This document shows positions 23,779 through 29,949 of a stretch of 29,949 bases of DNA, in pieces. The stretch lies in assembly GCA_021838765.1 (NCBI GenBank), contig JAKCCY010000022.1, positions 1 through 29,949 of the forward strand, given 5' to 3'. A program made the position numbers and the translations under genes. This stretch comes from Nitrospirota bacterium. Lineage in GTDB: Bacteria > Nitrospirota_A > Leptospirillia > Leptospirillales > Leptospirillaceae. The notes under the pieces are model-generated. The model did not search any database. It was not told the DNA's origin and worked only from the letters and a program-made list of their open reading frames with translations. Numbering within the stretch: position 1 is the stretch's first letter; the number at the start of each line of letters is the position of its first letter.

Positions 23779-26187
23779 ATGAGATACATTAAGTTTTTTA
23801 ATGAGATAAGGCTGACAGATCTTCCATCGGTTGGTGGCAAAAACGCCTCTTTGGGCGAAGCCTATCAGGAACTGGTGCCTGCAGGTGTCAAGGTTCCTAA
23901 CGGATTTGCCATCACGGCGGATGCTTATTGGCATATTCTGGAATCTGCCGGGATCCTCGCCATGCTCAAGGACACCCTGACCGGACTTGACCGGGACAAC
24001 ATGGATGACCTGGCCCGTCGCGGGAAAAAAGCTCGGGATCTGATTCTTGGTGCGGTCATTCCCGAAGATCTCTGGTCAGAGATTGTGCTTGCCTATGAAA
24101 AACTCGCAAAAGAATATGGCGAGAATCCGGATGTAGCGGTTCGCAGCTCCGCGACGGCGGAAGATCTTCCCACGGCTTCCTTTGCCGGTCAGCAGGATAC
24201 CTATCTGAATATCCGGGGTCTTCAGCAGCTTCGGGAGGCTTGTCTCAAGTGTTTTGCATCCCTTTTTACCGACAGGGCGATCTCTTATCGTGTAGACAAG
24301 GGCTTTACTCATTTTGATGTCGGGCTTTCCATTTGTGTGATGAAAATGGTCCGCTCGGACAAGGCTTCCTCGGGAGTCATGTTTTCCATCGATACCGAGA
24401 CAGGTTTCCGGGATGTCGTTTTTATTACCGGCGCTTACGGTCTTGGCGAGAATGTCGTTCAGGGAAATGTCGACCCGGATGAGTTCTATGTTTTCAAGGA
24501 GACATTCAAGCAGGGTAAAAAGGCAATTATCCGGAAGAATCTTGGCCAGAAACAGTTCCGTATGGTTTACTCCGAAGGAGTGACAAAGGATACTGTCCAC
24601 AACGAGAGGGTTTCCGGAGAAGATGCCCGCAAGTTCTGCCTGACAAACGAAGAAATTCTTATTCTGGCGGATTATGCTGTCAAGGTCGAGGACCATTACT
24701 CGAAACATGCCGGAGAACATCGCCCGATGGATATGGAATGGGCCAAAGACGGTGTGTCAGGGGATATCTTTCTCGTTCAGGCAAGGCCGGAGACAGTGGA
24801 GTCCCAGAAGAAAAAAGGAGATTATCTCGAGGCTTTCACTCTTGATGAGAAGAGCAAGGTTCTGGTTCGAGGAAAATCTGTCGGTCAGAGAATCGCTGCT
24901 GGAAAGGTCCATGTCATTCGTGATCTCGCCCAGATCAGGGATTTCAAGCCCGGAGAGGTTCTGGTTGCGGAAACGACTACTCCGGATTGGGAGCCGGTCA
25001 TGAAAACAGCTGCGGCCATTATCACCAATCGGGGTGGCAGAACTTGCCATGCCGCCATTGTCAGCCGTGAGCTGGGGATTCCTGCCGTTGTCGGGGCAGA
25101 AGGAGCAACCGATCATCTGGAAAGCGGGCAGGAGGTAACCGTTTCCTGTGCACAAGGTGATACCGGAATGGTTCTTGAAGGAATCCTGAAGTTTCATGTC
25201 GACAGGACAAAGCTCGACAACCTCGATCGTCCAAAAACCAAGATCATGATGAATCTGGGTGATCCGGACCAGGCCTTCGGACATTCCTTTATTCCGAACG
25301 ATGGTGTGGGACTTGCCAGGATGGAGTTCATCGTCAACGGGTTCATCAAGATCCACCCCATGGCTCTGGTCCACCCCGAAAAGGTCACGGATCAGAAAGT
25401 GATTTCCCAGATTGACAGTCTTACTCTTGGGTATCCGGATAAAAAAGAATATTTTGTTGAAAAGCTGGCTTTTGGAATCGGAACAATCGGTGCCGCGTTT
25501 TATCCGAAACCGGTGACCGTCCGGATGAGTGACTTCAAGTCCAACGAATATGCCAGTCTGATCGGTGGAACGTATTTTGAGCCCCATGAAGAAAATCCGA
25601 TGCTGGGTTTTCGTGGGGCATCCCGTTATGTCAGCCCGCGCTACCGCGAGGGATTTGCGCTTGAATGTCAGGCAATCAAAAGGGTGCGGGACGAAATGGG
25701 TCTCACAAACGTCCGGATCATGATTCCGTTTTGCCGGACAGTCAAGGAAGCTGAGGGGGTCATTGAGGTTCTTCGGGAGAATGGCCTTGTCCGGGGAGAA
25801 AATGGCCTTGAAGTTTATGTCATGTGCGAGATCCCCAACAACATCATCCAGATTGATGCATTTGCAAAGCATTTTGATGGATTTTCCATTGGGTCGAACG
25901 ATTTGACGCAGCTGACCCTGGGTGTGGACCGCGATTCTGAAATCCTTGCAGACTCTTTTGATGAGCGGGATCCGGGGGTTCTCGAGCTGATCCGTCTCGC
26001 TGTTGAAGGAACCAGACGGAACAAGGTGCACTCAGGAATCTGTGGACAGGCTCCAAGTGACTATCCTGAGGTGGCGGAAGCCCTGGTTCGTATGGGGATC
26101 GAGTCAATGTCCCTCAACCCGGATACGGTGATCAAGACGACCCTCAAGATCCTGGAAGTTGAAAAGTCCATGCGAGAGAAAAAGTAA
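23779..26187 (+). CDS. ppsA: Phosphoenolpyruvate synthase
   Basis: This enzyme converts pyruvate, ATP and water to phosphoenolpyruvate, AMP and phosphate; in an autotroph it feeds gluconeogenesis from fixed carbon. The 802-residue protein has the standard order. The N-terminal ATP-grasp domain (about 1-350) contains VGGKNASLGE and VAVRSSATAEDLPTASFAGQ. The phosphohistidine domain has catalytic His424 in GGRTCHAAIVSRELG. The C-terminal PEP/pyruvate-binding TIM barrel has FSIGSNDLTQLTLGVDRDS and Cys755 in SGICGQAPSDYPE. The C-terminus ends like PpsA and not like pyruvate phosphate dikinase. I chose ATG 23779 (AGGGAGAG 7 bases upstream) over an upstream TTG at 23752. A strong terminator follows. 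Confidence 0.94.
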   Translation: MRYIKFFNEIRLTDLPSVGGKNASLGEAYQELVPAGVKVPNGFAITADAYWHILESAGILAMLKDTLTGLDRDNMDDLARRGKKARDLILGAVIPEDLWSEIVLAYEKLAKEYGENPDVAVRSSATAEDLPTASFAGQQDTYLNIRGLQQLREACLKCFASLFTDRAISYRVDKGFTHFDVGLSICVMKMVRSDKASSGVMFSIDTETGFRDVVFITGAYGLGENVVQGNVDPDEFYVFKETFKQGKKAIIRKNLGQKQFRMVYSEGVTKDTVHNERVSGEDARKFCLTNEEILILADYAVKVEDHYSKHAGEHRPMDMEWAKDGVSGDIFLVQARPETVESQKKKGDYLEAFTLDEKSKVLVRGKSVGQRIAAGKVHVIRDLAQIRDFKPGEVLVAETTTPDWEPVMKTAAAIITNRGGRTCHAAIVSRELGIPAVVGAEGATDHLESGQEVTVSCAQGDTGMVLEGILKFHVDRTKLDNLDRPKTKIMMNLGDPDQAFGHSFIPNDGVGLARMEFIVNGFIKIHPMALVHPEKVTDQKVISQIDSLTLGYPDKKEYFVEKLAFGIGTIGAAFYPKPVTVRMSDFKSNEYASLIGGTYFEPHEENPMLGFRGASRYVSPRYREGFALECQAIKRVRDEMGLTNVRIMIPFCRTVKEAEGVIEVLRENGLVRGENGLEVYVMCEIPNNIIQIDAFAKHFDGFSIGSNDLTQLTLGVDRDSEILADSFDERDPGVLELIRLAVEGTRRNKVHSGICGQAPSDYPEVAEALVRMGIESMSLNPDTVIKTTLKILEVEKSMREKK

Positions 26188-26218
26188 GGTTTCTGCTTGG
26201 TATTGACAGGCAGGTCAC

Positions 26219-26253
26219 AAAAAAGGCCATCTCCGGAAGGGGGTGGCCTTTTT
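26219..26253. terminator. Bidirectional rho-independent terminator
   Basis: AAAAAGGCCATC pairs with GGTGGCCTTTTT around a 10-base loop and is flanked by A on the left and T on the right, so it can stop transcription on both strands. It serves ppsA (+) and the convergent der gene (-). Confidence 0.88.
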
Positions 26254-26304
26254 GATTCTAAGCGATTTTAAAACGGGTGAATTTTTCCGGGAGCGGTCTT
26301 GTTG

Positions 26305-27708
26305 TCAACCCTCCTCGTCGCGGCCCTCATGTTTGGACTGGACCCGGATGGAAAAGGGAACTCCGATGAACGGATATGTTTCCCGGATCTTTCTCGATAT
26401 GAACTGGCGATACTGCATGGAAATTCCCTCCGGGCGATTTGCAAACATGACAAAGACCGAAGGGGCGACCTGGATCTGTGTTGTGTAGAAAACACGGACA
26501 GGATAATTCTTGAGCCTTGGAGGAGGTGTCATTGCCATGAGTGGGCCGATAATGGCATTGAGCTTGGCTGTTGGAATCCGTTCATAGTACCACTGGCGGA
26601 CCAGGTCGATCTGGGTAAAGAGCTTCTGGATATGCAGTCCGGTCAGTCCCGAGCAGGAAGACATGGGGGCAAATGCGAGAAATGGGTATTTTTCGCGGAT
26701 TTCGGCAAATCCCTTGGCCTTCCCTTCGGTTTGCCCACCTTTAAGGAGATCCCATTTGTTCCAGGCGAGGATCAGCCCCCGGCGTTTATCGATGACTTCC
26801 CTGATGATCCGCAGATCCCCGTCGGTCAGTCCGTCTTCCGCGGAGAGAAGCACAATGGAGATTTCGGAATTGATGATGGCCTGTTCGGTCCTGATCTGGG
26901 CATAAAGCTCCGACGCTTCGGCAACTTTGCCCTTTTTTCTGAGGCCTGCGGTATCGATTAGGTGATAGTCCTTGCCCCCCCAGTGGACAAGCGTATCGAT
27001 TGCGTCTCTGGTTGTTCCGGGGATAGGGCTTGTGACTAGACGTTCCGAACCCAGAATGCGGTTGACCAGTGTCGATTTCCCGACATTCGGTCGTCCGACA
27101 ATGGCAACCCTGGCAGGGGCCATCTGTCGCCGGGCAATCCATTTTCTGGCATCTTCTCCTGCTTCTTCCGTGAAACGGATGGGGACGTCGAGGGTTTCTT
27201 CCGCTTCCTCGGTCATCAGTGGAAGAAAGGGGGTCAGGACTTCATTGATGTTGCGCCCGTGGGCGGCCGAAATACCTATGAGAGGTGAGACTCCATGCTG
27301 GTAAAAATCCGTCAGCCTGGCCTCTGCGTTGACTCCATCAATCTTGTTGACGACAAAAACCGCAGGCTTTCCGCTGGCTCTTACGAAATCGATGACATCC
27401 TGATCGATGGGGTTGTAGCCCTCAAGACCATCCATTGTATAGATCAGGGCATCGGCTTCTTCCAGGGCGAAAAGAGCCTGTTTCTGGATGGCTGCGCCAA
27501 GGGGGTGGTCATCCCGGAAGACAATGCCTCCTGTGTCAACAAGGCGGAAGTGAAACCGGCCATGCGTTCCTCTTCCATAGTGGCGATCGCGGGTGACTCC
27601 TGGGCGATCTTCGACAATGGCTTCCCGATTTCCCAGAAGACGGTTGAATAGGGTGGACTTTCCGACATTGGGTCGTCCCAATATCGCTATAAGCGGTGGC
27701 AGGGCCAA
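26305..27708 (-). CDS. der: GTPase Der (EngA), ribosome assembly
   Basis: Der is an essential double-domain GTPase that helps mature the 50S ribosomal subunit. The 467-residue protein has G-domain 1 at the N-terminus (GRPNVGKS at 11-18, VDTGG, NKID) and G-domain 2 with a second GRPNVGKS at 205-212, PGTTRDAID, LIDTAG and NKWD. A KH-like C-terminal domain includes NAIIGPLMAMTPPPRLKN and ends in the basic tail QSKHEGRDEEG. Both GTPase domains are complete. Start TTG 27708 is supported by AGGAGG 6 bases upstream, and the protein begins directly with the first beta strand as in other Der proteins. It converges with ppsA across a shared terminator. Confidence 0.96.
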   Translation of the reverse strand: MALPPLIAILGRPNVGKSTLFNRLLGNREAIVEDRPGVTRDRHYGRGTHGRFHFRLVDTGGIVFRDDHPLGAAIQKQALFALEEADALIYTMDGLEGYNPIDQDVIDFVRASGKPAVFVVNKIDGVNAEARLTDFYQHGVSPLIGISAAHGRNINEVLTPFLPLMTEEAEETLDVPIRFTEEAGEDARKWIARRQMAPARVAIVGRPNVGKSTLVNRILGSERLVTSPIPGTTRDAIDTLVHWGGKDYHLIDTAGLRKKGKVAEASELYAQIRTEQAIINSEISIVLLSAEDGLTDGDLRIIREVIDKRRGLILAWNKWDLLKGGQTEGKAKGFAEIREKYPFLAFAPMSSCSGLTGLHIQKLFTQIDLVRQWYYERIPTAKLNAIIGPLMAMTPPPRLKNYPVRVFYTTQIQVAPSVFVMFANRPEGISMQYRQFISRKIRETYPFIGVPFSIRVQSKHEGRDEEG

Positions 27709-27829
27709 CGAAACCTCCTAAACAGGTGGGCATGGATATTCACAGCGATCAAAAGGGAAAACGAGATGTTTTCTCAGTCTGATAGCTGTACCGGAAGTCT
27801 TGGATCCGGGTTGCATCCATAAGATGGAA

Positions 27830-27865
27830 AAGGAATCCTTTCCGGAAGGATCAATCCTTTTTGAA
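27830..27865 (-). terminator. Hairpin overlapping the end of the small membrane protein gene
   Basis: On the minus strand AAAAGGATTGATCCTT and AAGGATTCCTTTT can pair around TCCGG with a small bulge and end in a T run. It includes the last codons of the gene at 27851-28033. Confidence 0.45.
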
Positions 27866-28033
27866 AAAGCGAGGTTTTTCGGTATATACGGGAGGAGGCT
27901 CTTTTCGAATGAATCTCTGGTAGATCCATTGGAAAAAAATGACAAGAATTCCTCCGGCCATGACGGCCAGAAGACCGTAGACCAGAAAGACACTCATATG
28001 GGAGAGGCGATTGTATTCTTCTTGTCCTGACAT
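27851..28033 (-). CDS. Small single-helix membrane protein, function unknown
   Basis: This is a 60-residue protein with a polar N-terminus (MSGQEEYNRLSHM), one long hydrophobic helix (VFLVYGLLAVMAGGILVIFFQWIY, split here as VFLVYGLLAVMA and GGILVIFFQWIY) and a basic C-terminal tail (RFIRKEPPPVYTEKPRFFKK). The positive tail predicts N-out/C-in orientation. Short proteins of this shape accompany respiratory or transport complexes, but no partner is visible and I do not recognise a family. I chose ATG 28033 (AAGGAAAGGA upstream) over ATG 28051. It lies between der and the nucleobase transporter and may share transcription with der. Confidence 0.6.
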   Translation of the reverse strand: MSGQEEYNRLSHMSVFLVYGLLAVMAGGILVIFFQWIYQRFIRKEPPPVYTEKPRFFKKD

Positions 28034-28126
28034 GGGTCCTTTCCTTCGCACTGATTCTCCCTTAAACTATCATTGTGGTTAGTAGATTGCAATCAATAAG
28101 AAAGATCTGACGGCTGGAGGAAAAGA

Positions 28127-29494
28127 TTGACGCTCCCGCCATCTGACGCCCGTTCGGGGCTATCTGGTGAGTCCGGTCCGGATGCCCGATTGGGCTTCAT
28201 GGATAACTTCTGGAACTGGTTCGGGGATTCGGCCAACGCATCAAGCTGGTACTTCGGCGGCCTTCTGGCTCTTTCGGGGTTGCCGTTTTTATTGGGAAAT
28301 GTGTTTTTTCTCACACCCCTGATCATTCTTCCCTGGGCGGCTCTTGCCTACATCTCAAGAAAAACCGGGGCCTCCACGGTGATGCTTGCCCGTCCGGTCC
28401 TTGGTGTCGTGGGCTCCAGAATGTTCATGGGGCCGATGGAAACAATGGTCCAGCTTGGATGGACCACGGTGACGACCTATATGGGTGCGACTTCAATCCT
28501 CGCCCTATCGGGTTTTCACGGATTCTGGGCCACTGTCTCGAGCCTTCTTTTGATTGCACTGCTTCAGGGGGTGGTTGTGGCTTTTGGGCTTTCGGCCATC
28601 CGTCTTCTCAAATGGATCTCCTCCATCGGCCTTCTCTTTTTTGCAGGATGGGAGTCATGGGTTGTTTTTGAAAAATGGGGATTGGCCCACTGGCCCCACA
28701 TGCCTCCTCCATCTTTCCCCCTCTCTGCCGCCACATTGATCGACATCAGCTTCATCAATATCTGGACATGGCTTCAGGTGGGAGACTTTGCCCGTCATGC
28801 GACAACCCGGAAAACCGCGACATGGGGAGCCTTCTGGGGACTCTGGACAGGACAGACATGGTTTGTCGGAGTTGGAGCGATATCGATGCTTTCTCTGGGA
28901 ATCTCAAAGGGCCATTTTGACATGGCCGATTCGGATCCGAGCAGGATGCTTTCGGGAATGGGGCTCGGATTTGTTGCTCTGGGAGTGATTCTTCTGTCAT
29001 CGGTCAGTGTGAGTGCCTCCAATCTTTATGGAGCTGGAATGGGCCTTTCTTCTCTTTTTCCGGGCAGACATCCGGAAAATCCGGTGAGGGCGCTTCGTGC
29101 TGTTTCCCTTGTTCAGGGGGGGACAGCCTTTCTTCCCCTTCTTTTTTCCTCATTCCTCTCCTATTTTACGACTTTTTTGACGACAATCGGAGGAATATTT
29201 ATTCCTCTTTGGTCGATTGTCCTGACCGATTACTTTTTTTGCCGGAAAGGACATCTTACAAGGGAGGACTTTTCTCCGGAAGATGAACGTTCTTCTCTTT
29301 GGGGGGGAAAAGGTGGAGTCAATCCCGGTGGATTTCTGGCTCTCGGGGCCGGGGTGGCCTTTTTCTATGGCACCCGTTATTTTTGCCCAAAGGTGGGTGC
29401 CCTTGCAGGATTTGTGATCCCCACGATCCTCTTGTCTTCTGTCTGTTATCTCCTGATTGACCGCCTCAGGAGAACGGTTGATTTTCTCAGATAA
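28127..29494 (+). CDS. NCS1-family nucleobase/cation symporter (cytosine permease-like)
   Basis: This is an inner-membrane importer of the nucleobase:cation symporter-1 family (CodB/CytX-like), 455 residues, with about twelve hydrophobic helices. Family signs are the N-terminal block NFWNWFGDSANASSWYFGGL, the motif ARPVLGVVGSRMFMGPMETM in the TM3 region, and WTWLQVGDFARHATTRKTA in the middle, followed by a C-terminal helix pair. The substrate (cytosine, hydroxymethylpyrimidine or another base) cannot be assigned; no pyrimidine or thiamine gene or riboswitch is seen next to it. Start TTG 28127 is preceded by GGAGG 6 bases upstream. The NADH dehydrogenase gene begins 49 bases downstream and may be co-transcribed. 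Confidence 0.8.
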   Translation: MTLPPSDARSGLSGESGPDARLGFMDNFWNWFGDSANASSWYFGGLLALSGLPFLLGNVFFLTPLIILPWAALAYISRKTGASTVMLARPVLGVVGSRMFMGPMETMVQLGWTTVTTYMGATSILALSGFHGFWATVSSLLLIALLQGVVVAFGLSAIRLLKWISSIGLLFFAGWESWVVFEKWGLAHWPHMPPPSFPLSAATLIDISFINIWTWLQVGDFARHATTRKTATWGAFWGLWTGQTWFVGVGAISMLSLGISKGHFDMADSDPSRMLSGMGLGFVALGVILLSSVSVSASNLYGAGMGLSSLFPGRHPENPVRALRAVSLVQGGTAFLPLLFSSFLSYFTTFLTTIGGIFIPLWSIVLTDYFFCRKGHLTREDFSPEDERSSLWGGKGGVNPGGFLALGAGVAFFYGTRYFCPKVGALAGFVIPTILLSSVCYLLIDRLRRTVDFLR

Positions 29495-29543
29495 AATGAT
29501 TTGTCCGTGTGATGGATCGATGCTAGCAATTTGGAGAAAGAAA

Positions 29544-29949
29544 ATGAGCGAGAAGTCAGAAAAGATCAACTCTGTCGGGACGGTCGATGGAGTGATGAAA
29601 AATGTCGGAGTTCAAAAAGAGACGGCTGCAGCCCCGCAACCTCACCGTATTCTTGTTCTGGGGGCCGGGTTTGGCGGATTGTACACAGCGGTTTATCTGG
29701 ATCGCTATCTGAAGGGGCTTCCGGATGTCCGTATCACTGTAATCGACAAGCACAATTTTTTTCTCTTCACTCCGATGTTGCATGCCGCAGCCACAGGCGG
29801 ACTTGAACCGCGCTATATCGCACATTCCATTCGGAAAATCTTTCGAAAGACACGGATTCACGCTCATATCGGTGAGGTCTTGTCGATCGATCTTGAGAAA
29901 AAGACTGTTTCGACCCAGCATCGGACGATGGCGTATGACGATCTGGTGA
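29544..29949 (+). CDS. ndh: Type II NADH dehydrogenase (NDH-2), N-terminal part, runs off the window
   Basis: This is the N-terminal 135 residues of a flavoprotein oxidoreductase that passes electrons from NADH to quinone without pumping protons. After a polar, poorly conserved extension of about 33 residues, the FAD-binding Rossmann motif appears as ILVLGAGFGGLYTAVYLDR. It is followed by the NDH-2 hallmark ITVIDKHNFFLFTPMLHAAATGG. ATG 29544 has GGAG 7 bases upstream. Sulfide:quinone reductase is the main alternative; the HNFFLFTPML block favours NDH-2. The N-terminal extension is longer than usual. The end of the gene is not in the window. Confidence 0.85.
   Translation, partial: MSEKSEKINSVGTVDGVMKNVGVQKETAAAPQPHRILVLGAGFGGLYTAVYLDRYLKGLPDVRITVIDKHNFFLFTPMLHAAATGGLEPRYIAHSIRKIFRKTRIHAHIGEVLSIDLEKKTVSTQHRTMAYDDLV

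Noticed and set aside
24757..26031. 424-residue minus-strand ORF inside ppsA
   Set aside because: It lies wholly opposite conserved PpsA motifs, including the PEP-binding barrel; its content follows the complementary codons and shows no domain.
27718..27993. 91-residue minus-strand ORF overlapping the small membrane protein gene
   Set aside because: It runs in another frame across a hairpin; the overlapping one-helix protein has the better start and composition.
28034..28126. Possible TPP or purine riboswitch before the NCS1 transporter
   Set aside because: The gap is under 100 bases and shows none of the conserved riboswitch core sequences.
1..29949. CRISPR arrays, tRNA or rRNA genes
   Set aside because: No direct-repeat array, cloverleaf with a CCA end or rRNA core sequence was recognised on either strand.

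Overview
The window looks like chromosomal DNA of a Gram-negative, metal-exposed bacterium. Periplasmic copper export, a HiPIP-family electron carrier, lipid-A-type metallophosphoesterase and NDH-2 genes on a moderately GC-rich background with many TTG/GTG starts would fit an acidophile of the Leptospirillum (Nitrospirota) type. That placement is inference; no rRNA or other marker is present to prove it.

Region 1 (1-7682, + strand) is a defence island. The 3' end of a probable transposase (3-356) is followed by a non-coding stretch and a small uncertain ORF (617-808). Then comes a complete four-gene Wadjet / JetABCD (MksFEBG-type) SMC system: JetA DUF3375, JetB DUF4194, JetC SMC-like ATPase, JetD DUF3322/DUF2220 Toprim nuclease. 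Systems of this family recognise and cut plasmid-sized circular DNA. The family-expected start of JetA falls on ATC, behind a good ribosome binding site, instead of ATG.

Region 2 (7737-16130, - strand) is a copper/silver handling block. In transcription order it holds a lipoprotein with its own strong terminator, a Cys-rich secreted protein, CusC, CusB, CusA and CusF (tightly packed or overlapping), a Met-rich secreted protein, and a Tat-exported HiPIP-like iron-sulfur protein with a Met-rich insert between its second and third cysteines. The Met ligands expected for Cu(I)/Ag(I) are present in CusA, CusB and CusF.

Region 3 (16131-22269) starts with an AT-rich intergenic region holding a perfect 20-bp palindrome. 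It continues with a periplasmic PQQ-type beta-propeller protein (+), a convergent MFS transporter (-) whose reading frame carries an in-frame amber codon near the N-terminus, a two-gene envelope-lipid operon (+; MGDG-synthase-like glycosyltransferase and LpxH-like metallophosphoesterase), and an unrecognised exported protein (-).

Region 4 (22270-29949) has a stand-alone sigma-54 activator without a sensor domain, phosphoenolpyruvate synthase with a strong bidirectional terminator, the ribosome-assembly GTPase Der (-), a small one-helix membrane protein (-), an NCS1-family nucleobase transporter (+), and the 5' part of a type II NADH dehydrogenase running off the end of the window. No tRNA, rRNA or CRISPR array was seen.
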